From NCBI GenBank assembly GCA_033439265.1, contig JAVTVX010000010.1, forward strand, positions 2,852,001 to 2,916,000: a DNA stretch of 64,000 nt, in the 5' to 3' direction. Origin of the DNA: Dillenia suffruticosa (lineage: Eukaryota > Streptophyta > Magnoliopsida > Dilleniales > Dilleniaceae). Position numbers and translations under genes: made by a program. Below, piece after piece: positions 59,129-64,000 of this stretch; the stretch's first letter is position 1, and each line of letters starts with the position of its first letter. The notes under the pieces were generated by a model. It was not told where the DNA came from and ran no database searches. It worked only from the letters and a program-made list of their open reading frames with translations.

Positions 59129-60259
59129 GTACATATTAATTTTCACTTTTAAAAAGTCAATTTAATTTAAATTATTTCTCTAAATTTGAACGTATTAATT
59201 TTAATTCTAAAAAAAATCAATGTAAATTAGACTCTCTCTCTCTCTCTCTCTCTCTCTACACTCCTAAGCGGTGAGAATTGTTCCCTTAAATACACCACTT
59301 CCACTTGCTTTTCATTTTTCACTATCAAATTTATTGAGCTTATTACGACGGAACAAATTCAGTAAGTTTAAAAAATAAAAAAAAAATAAAAAAACATTAG
59401 GGCAAGGAAAGGCCTCTTTCATGCTCTTCGGGTAACCTAATTACCAAGTAGGCAGTGAATCCTGCGATTAGTAGGCCAGGAGAATTCAAAAAGAAACATG
59501 CATTTTTTATTTTGCTGGTCCATATTTGCAGTAATTTTTTTTTTATTTTAAAAAATTATCATTTTCAAAAGTTTAAATTAATAAAAATATTATTATTATC
59601 AATTTAAATTCAGAATTTTCTACTTTGATATTATCTTATATTTTAAAAAACTGTCACATTTTTATTTAAAGTTTAAATAAAAGAAAGAAAGCTGTTACTA
59701 TTGTTTTTGTTTTTTAACATGGTCGAGTCTTTATTAGACTTAATTGGGGCCAAGAAGGACAATATTTCCATTATTTTTTTTAAAATAGATGATATAAAAT
59801 CATTATTTTTAAAATGACTAAAATTATAAAATAATTATCTGAATTTAATTTTCTATCAAAAACTCGTGTAAGTTTTTAAAAAGAGCTGCCATAATTTTGG
59901 TCGTCAATGACAAAATATATATATATATATATATATGAATTTTAATAATTATTTTCGCATTCAAAACAAGGTGTCAATAAAAATATGATTTTCTTCCCAC
60001 CAACAAAGTATAGTTATTAATATTTCCAACCTTAAAACAAAGTTGTGTTAGATACGCTAGAATTCAAGAATTGAATTTTATTTTTACCTTAAACATATAT
60101 TTTAATAAAATAATCTCATTTTAGTTATGACAAGAATTTTACATTGGTTGTTAATGCCGTAACATTTCCTTCTTTATCCCAACTTCGACCTATCGCAACC
60201 CTCATACTGAAATTTATTTTGCTCCCACATCACATGCTAGACTTGGAAATAACCCCTCC
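58073..60259. other. Intergenic DNA with microsatellites
   Basis: (CT)n runs at 58397-58420, 59098-59123 and 59234-59258, and a (TA)n run at 59915-59936. CCACGTGG, a G-box, is at 58345-58352. No coding region with a recognisable domain was found on either strand. Confidence 0.5.
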
Positions 60260-60725
60260 GTAACAACCCAAGCAGCTACTGAACTTTGAAGTTAATGACT
60301 ACCGGGTTGTGAGTGGTTAGTTTTGAAGTCAGTTGGCCAATTGAATTGTAACCGAAATTGTTGAGTTGTTAGGTAGTTTGGGATTACTCCAAGAAATGTA
60401 TAAATACATGTAATATGATTAGTAACAGGATAGATAATGAATGAAAAGAATTCTCCTTCCTCCTATGCTCTCTCTCCCTCTCCCTCTGTTCTATCTTCTC
60501 TCTCTCTAACCCCTCTCTCTCTCACTCTCTTCCTTCTTATCTTTCTCTCTCTCTTTCCTTCTCCTCAATTCTTCTCTTCCCTACATTTCATACTACTACA
60601 AGATTCTGCAGTTGAGTTTACAGAGGAAATTGTATCCTCATTTGTGTACTGCAAACTCAAGGGCTGCAGTTTTTCAGTTCTCCAGCATTCCTTGAAGTGA
60701 AGGTTCACGCAAAGGGTCTTAACAT
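60260..60725 (+). mobile_element. Probable solo LTR (466 bp)
   Basis: GTAACAACCCAAGCAG at the start and CTTAACAT at the end are bracketed by CCTCC (60255-60259 and 60726-60730). Inside are a TATA-like TATAAATAC at 60399 and a CT-rich tract after GAATGAAAAGAATTCTCC, the layout of a retrotransposon LTR promoter and transcript start. Terminal bases are not the canonical TG...CA, so boundaries are tentative. Confidence 0.45.
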
Positions 60726-60730
60726 CCTCC

Positions 60731-61389
60731 CTTGGCACTAACCGCGCTTGTCACCACTAAAACTGACCAAGCATCAACCACAGTTGAAAGTTCAATGAGA
60801 TAAAAGGGCGGGGGTTGGGGGGGGGAGAGAGAGAGAGAGAGAGAGTTTTCAAAAGTAATTGGGTGGCCTGGATGTTTTGGGGACTCAAAAGTCAAGCCAC
60901 TTTTCTTCTTGAATGAAAAGAAAGGAGATACTCGTTAAATTTCAACGCGAGCTGCAAAAATTATAGTTGTGAGATTCAAGGATCAGTCGTCAACTCAACC
61001 ACCCTTCACAACTCTAAAAGCTTGTACCCTCAAAAGGAGAATTTGAATATGATAAAAGTCCTTTTGTTTCGTTGTTCACGTTAATAATTATTTTAATTTT
61101 GATATATATTTTTATATTTTTATATTTATGATAATAAATTTTTTATATAAACTCAATTTATTATAATAATTTAATCAAATAATTGAATATTAGATTTTAT
61201 ATTATTATATTACTTTTTATCTCTAATATTATATCACAATCATATTCATCTATCTTTATTATTTTTATTATTTTATATTTTTATATAATATCATAATTTT
61301 CTTTGTAAAATGGGTTATTGACATACCTATATGCATCTCCAGCAAACAAAACTAGTATTGGAATCGGTCAATTAGAGTTAAAGTCAATG
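60731..61389. other. Intergenic DNA with a (GA)n run
   Basis: G-rich and (GA)n tract at 60810-60846. 61080-61310 is AT-rich. No gene is seen. Confidence 0.45.
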
Positions 61390-61535
61390 CTAATGCTAGA
61401 GCCAAGAGCCTTAGTCAAGAGCCAGATCACGAGCCTACCTCAACTCGGAGCCAGGAGTCAGAACCTGGGGCCAAAGACAGAGCCAGATCCTAAGCCAAAA
61501 CAGAGTTAGAGCAAGAGCCCAGAGATAGCGCAAGT
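61390..61535. repeat. Degenerate hexamer repeat of GAGCCA type
   Basis: AGAGCCAAGAGCC, AAGAGCCAGAT, GGAGCCAGGAG and CAGAGCCAGAT recur in about 145 bp, with drift. It gives an open plus-strand frame of Glu/Pro/Lys-rich composition that I regard as repeat-derived. Confidence 0.5.
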
Positions 61536-62047
61536 AACAACCCCTAAAATTTTATATCCTTTATTCAGATTTTATTTTAAATTAAGTGATTTTTATTATA
61601 TTATATTAAATTTGAATTGAGATGTTATAAGACAGAGAAAATTACTTATTTAGTGTCTTAATTTTATCACTTTACCCTTAATTCATATATTAATTTTTAA
61701 ATTTCAAAATGTAACGATCAAGAATTTAAGTTTCACAAATAGAAACAAGTTGATCTCTTCATTGGCAACGGTATCCTCCTGACCATTAAACGTTGAAATA
61801 GCACCACGTGACAGATAACGTGGTAGCATAGATTCTAAGTCGACTTCTATTTTGGCAAGAATAATCTATCATGCACACACAATATTACCATACCATCACC
61901 TAATACTATCATGATAGTACCATGTAACCATCTCAAAACACCACGCCTTATAATGCCAATAAATTGCTGACATGATAGGGTCGCGTCACCATCCTCACTT
62001 ACATAATTTTACCAAAGTAAATAGAGCTTTGATATCTGAAGACAAAT
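61536..62047. other. Intergenic DNA next to the pseudogene
   Basis: GTAACAACCCCTAAAATTTT at about 61535 resembles the start of a Ty3/gypsy LTR, but no end or duplication was found. No exon 4-6 sequence of the reductase is present. Confidence 0.35.
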
Positions 62048-62874
62048 GTTTGATTGCTTTCAAAACTCGGGATCAGAAAACCAAGTCTCGTCAACAACCA
62101 CGTCAGGATTCCTTGGCTCTTGTACCATATGCAACTGCAGCAATAGAAGACGTCGTGACCACTCTCCTGATACATGGCTATTTTGCACAAGAACCGAGGA
62201 ATTAAGGTTCCCTGCAGGGTAATCAATAGCGTCTGAAAAAAAAAAAAAGGATGAAGATAGAATTAGATGACAGTCGCAATATTAAAAATAAAAAATAAAA
62301 AACACAATTTTTGACATGGGGCAAACCTGTGGATCTGTAGGCCAGGAATGAAGGGAGATGCTACATGAAAAACACCCCACATCCTTCAAGAATGGTATCG
62401 AATGAGCCTTCTTCTGGTAGGTGAGCTTTGAACGGTTGAAGTCTATCTATAGCTCTAAGTGATACTAAATATTTTCATTGAATCATCTTCAGAAGACCAA
62501 AAAGATTATCAAATTAACCAAATGTGCTGATTAGCAAACTTGCTCTAAAACAAAAGTTTAAGATTCCAATTTAAGCTAGAAGTAAAATAGAACTTTATCC
62601 AACTAAATGATAAAAGGGATCATTGCATTTAAATAGAATTTTTTCTTAACTAAAAAGCGGAAACTCACGTAAATTTCATGGCTTGAAAGTCGAAGAAATC
62701 CATTGAAATGAAGAAAAGAAGAGAACAAGAAATAATGAAATGGGGAAGTGGGGAAGTGGGATGGCTAACTTGGATCACTAACAGTGCCTCTGACAGTATA
62801 GCCACGTAGAAGCAACAGCTTGACTAGCCATGAAGCTACGAAGCCAGATGCTCCTGTCACACACACAGTCTTGT
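62048..62874 (-). pseudogene. Reductase pseudogene (CCR-like), exons 1-3 only
   Basis: Minus-strand blocks match exons 1, 2 and 3 of the reductase at 44662-47817: 62874-62770 ([20 protein letters not shown]), 62486-62327 (160 bp, GVFHVASPF) and 62232-62048 ([17 protein letters not shown]). Splice acceptors before blocks 2 and 3 and donors after blocks 1 and 2 are kept, so the copy arose at the DNA level, not from mRNA. The blocks carry frameshifts, a TGT-to-TGA stop after DPEF and a donor GT changed to AT after block 3. Exons 4-6 and the start codon are missing. Confidence 0.88.
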
Positions 62875-63133
62875 AAATTTTCTCCTCCTAATTCTGAGTT
62901 ATTTTTGTGGGCTGTTGATGACTTTACTAAATCATCCATACTTACAGGTGAACAAAATGGAAGAAGCATGGCTAGAGATGACGAGGTAGTGAGCATGATT
63001 TAGGATAAATTCACTTTGCTTCTTGTGTGTTTGACAAGGCGAATATTAGCTTCTTTAAAATATGTTTGTGTTTGACAAACAATTGTCTGTCTGACAAGAC
63101 AAAGATTAAACCATTAAAATCAAATTATAAATC
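62875..63133. other. Short flank between pseudogene and LTR
   Basis: No gene. TGTCTG(T/A)CTGACAAGAC and TTTGACAA words repeat around 63030-63110. Confidence 0.4.
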
Positions 63134-63271
63134 TGTTAGAAAATGGGGTATGGGTCCGCCCATGAGGGCAGACCTATAACCCAAAATTTATTTATTTGAA
63201 ATTTGAATAGGAAGAATAAAATGGGAGGGGAGTTTTTTTTTTTTCTTTTTTGAAAACTTCCCTCAACTCCC

Positions 63272-63302
<31 letters not shown>

Positions 63303-63650
63303 AAATTCCCTCTCCTTTTTTTAATGTGCCAACTACCCATTTTCATAAACGTGAATTTAAAAGAAAATGAGAAGGGAAAACACAACATATTTTTTGAATA
63401 TGAGAAAAGTGAGAGTTAAAAATATAAATTCCTCTCACGTTGGGAAGAAAGAATAAAGAGAGGGTTTTTTGAAGAAATCATTTCACTAAACTTATTTGTA
63501 TTATGAACTAAGAAAGTGATCCGATTTATCTGACACTCTTCTAAATTTAAAATACTCAATTATCAAAAGAAATAAGTAATTCTAGCACAATTATAATTTG
63601 AGAATTTATGCATGAGAAAATTATATTTGTTGGTATATTTAAAACCTTTG
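63134..63650 (+). repeat. 5' LTR of a further retrotransposon (element E)
   Basis: It starts TGTTAGAAAATGGGG and ends AAAACCTTTG. It matches 24782-25298. A (CT)n run lies at 63273-63303. Confidence 0.75.
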
Positions 63651-63665
63651 TTGGTATCAGAGCAG
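63651..63665 (+). promoter_or_regulatory. Primer-binding site of element E
   Basis: TTGGTATCAGAGCAG follows the LTR directly, the initiator methionine tRNA site. This fixes the element as plus strand with its internal region running past 64000. Confidence 0.85.
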
Positions 63666-64000
63666 TTTTAGATTGCTTTTTGCCTCTTTTGGGTATTATA
63701 AAAAAAATAAAAAATGTCATGAATAATGTTTAAGGTTCATTAATAGCAATTTGACATAGGATTAATGGAATACTCTCAATTTAACACAATAGCATGCTTA
63801 TTAAATTAGAATCAAATTTGTAAAATTTGGCATGTATCCGAGAGTACATTATGAGATATTTCAAACTCTATCTAAAATTTAATGTATTAGTATTTTTTAG
63901 AATACTATATTTCATAATTTGAAATTTATATGATTAAATTTCTCTAAAAAAATACTTTTCAACTATATAAATAACTCGAAAAATGGCTAAGAATTAAGAG
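63666..64000 (+). other. Start of the internal region of element E
   Basis: AT-rich leader with no recognisable gag yet; the window ends here. Confidence 0.5.

Noticed and set aside
59390..59490. Possible small RNA gene in a GC-richer patch
   Set aside because: No tRNA boxes, snRNA or snoRNA motifs could be identified.

Overview
The window is nuclear DNA from a flowering plant, most likely a eudicot. It is AT-rich, has spliced GT-AG genes with short exons, and is filled with plant transposon families (Copia, Ty3/gypsy, CACTA, LINE, a tRNA-derived SINE and a probable endogenous pararetrovirus fragment). Nothing bacterial is present, so there are no operons or CRISPR arrays. The species cannot be named from this sequence.

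Only one host gene can be read from start codon to stop codon. It is a six-exon, 328-residue NADPH-dependent reductase of the cinnamoyl-CoA reductase-like / phenylacetaldehyde reductase-like family, on the minus strand at 44662-47817. A decayed copy of its first three exons, with intron positions kept, lies 14 kb away on the same strand at 62048-62874. A CT-rich leader plus a short ATG-headed exon at 56723 may be the start of a second, unidentified gene.

Layout. 1-139 is the end of a CACTA element, followed by a broken Ty3/gypsy gag (about 140-950). 3893-4107 is a SINE with 16-bp target duplications. A very degenerate Copia element (C, plus strand) begins its gag at 4175 and is cut at 4297 by Copia element A (4303-17280, minus strand, target duplication AAACA). 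C resumes at 17286 and runs to about 21844. Element A is itself interrupted by a 2.85-kb solo LTR (11076-13923, duplication TCTAG). A second 2.9-kb solo LTR (21845-24744, duplication CTATG) sits in the tail of C. Copia element B (26408-40077, plus strand, duplication ATATT) has two CACTA elements in its 5' LTR (26414-27669 and 27956-29200). 40.2-42.5 kb holds a pararetrovirus-like fragment and a LINE 3' end between two copies of a 70-bp repeat. 42549-44432 is a well-preserved CACTA element (duplication ATA). After the reductase gene come Copia element D (48332-56341, minus strand), an 831-bp fold-back element (57242-58072), microsatellite-rich intergenic DNA, a probable solo LTR (about 60260-60725), the reductase pseudogene, and the 5' LTR of a further element that runs off the window (63134 onward).

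The most unusual structures are: dense arrays of the palindrome GTCGAC and its CpG-decay variants in the LTRs and in the pol-to-extra-ORF gap of Copia elements A and B; an additional ORF downstream of pol in both; a long near-perfect inverted repeat near the putative second gene; and a series of nested insertions whose order can be read from exact target duplications.
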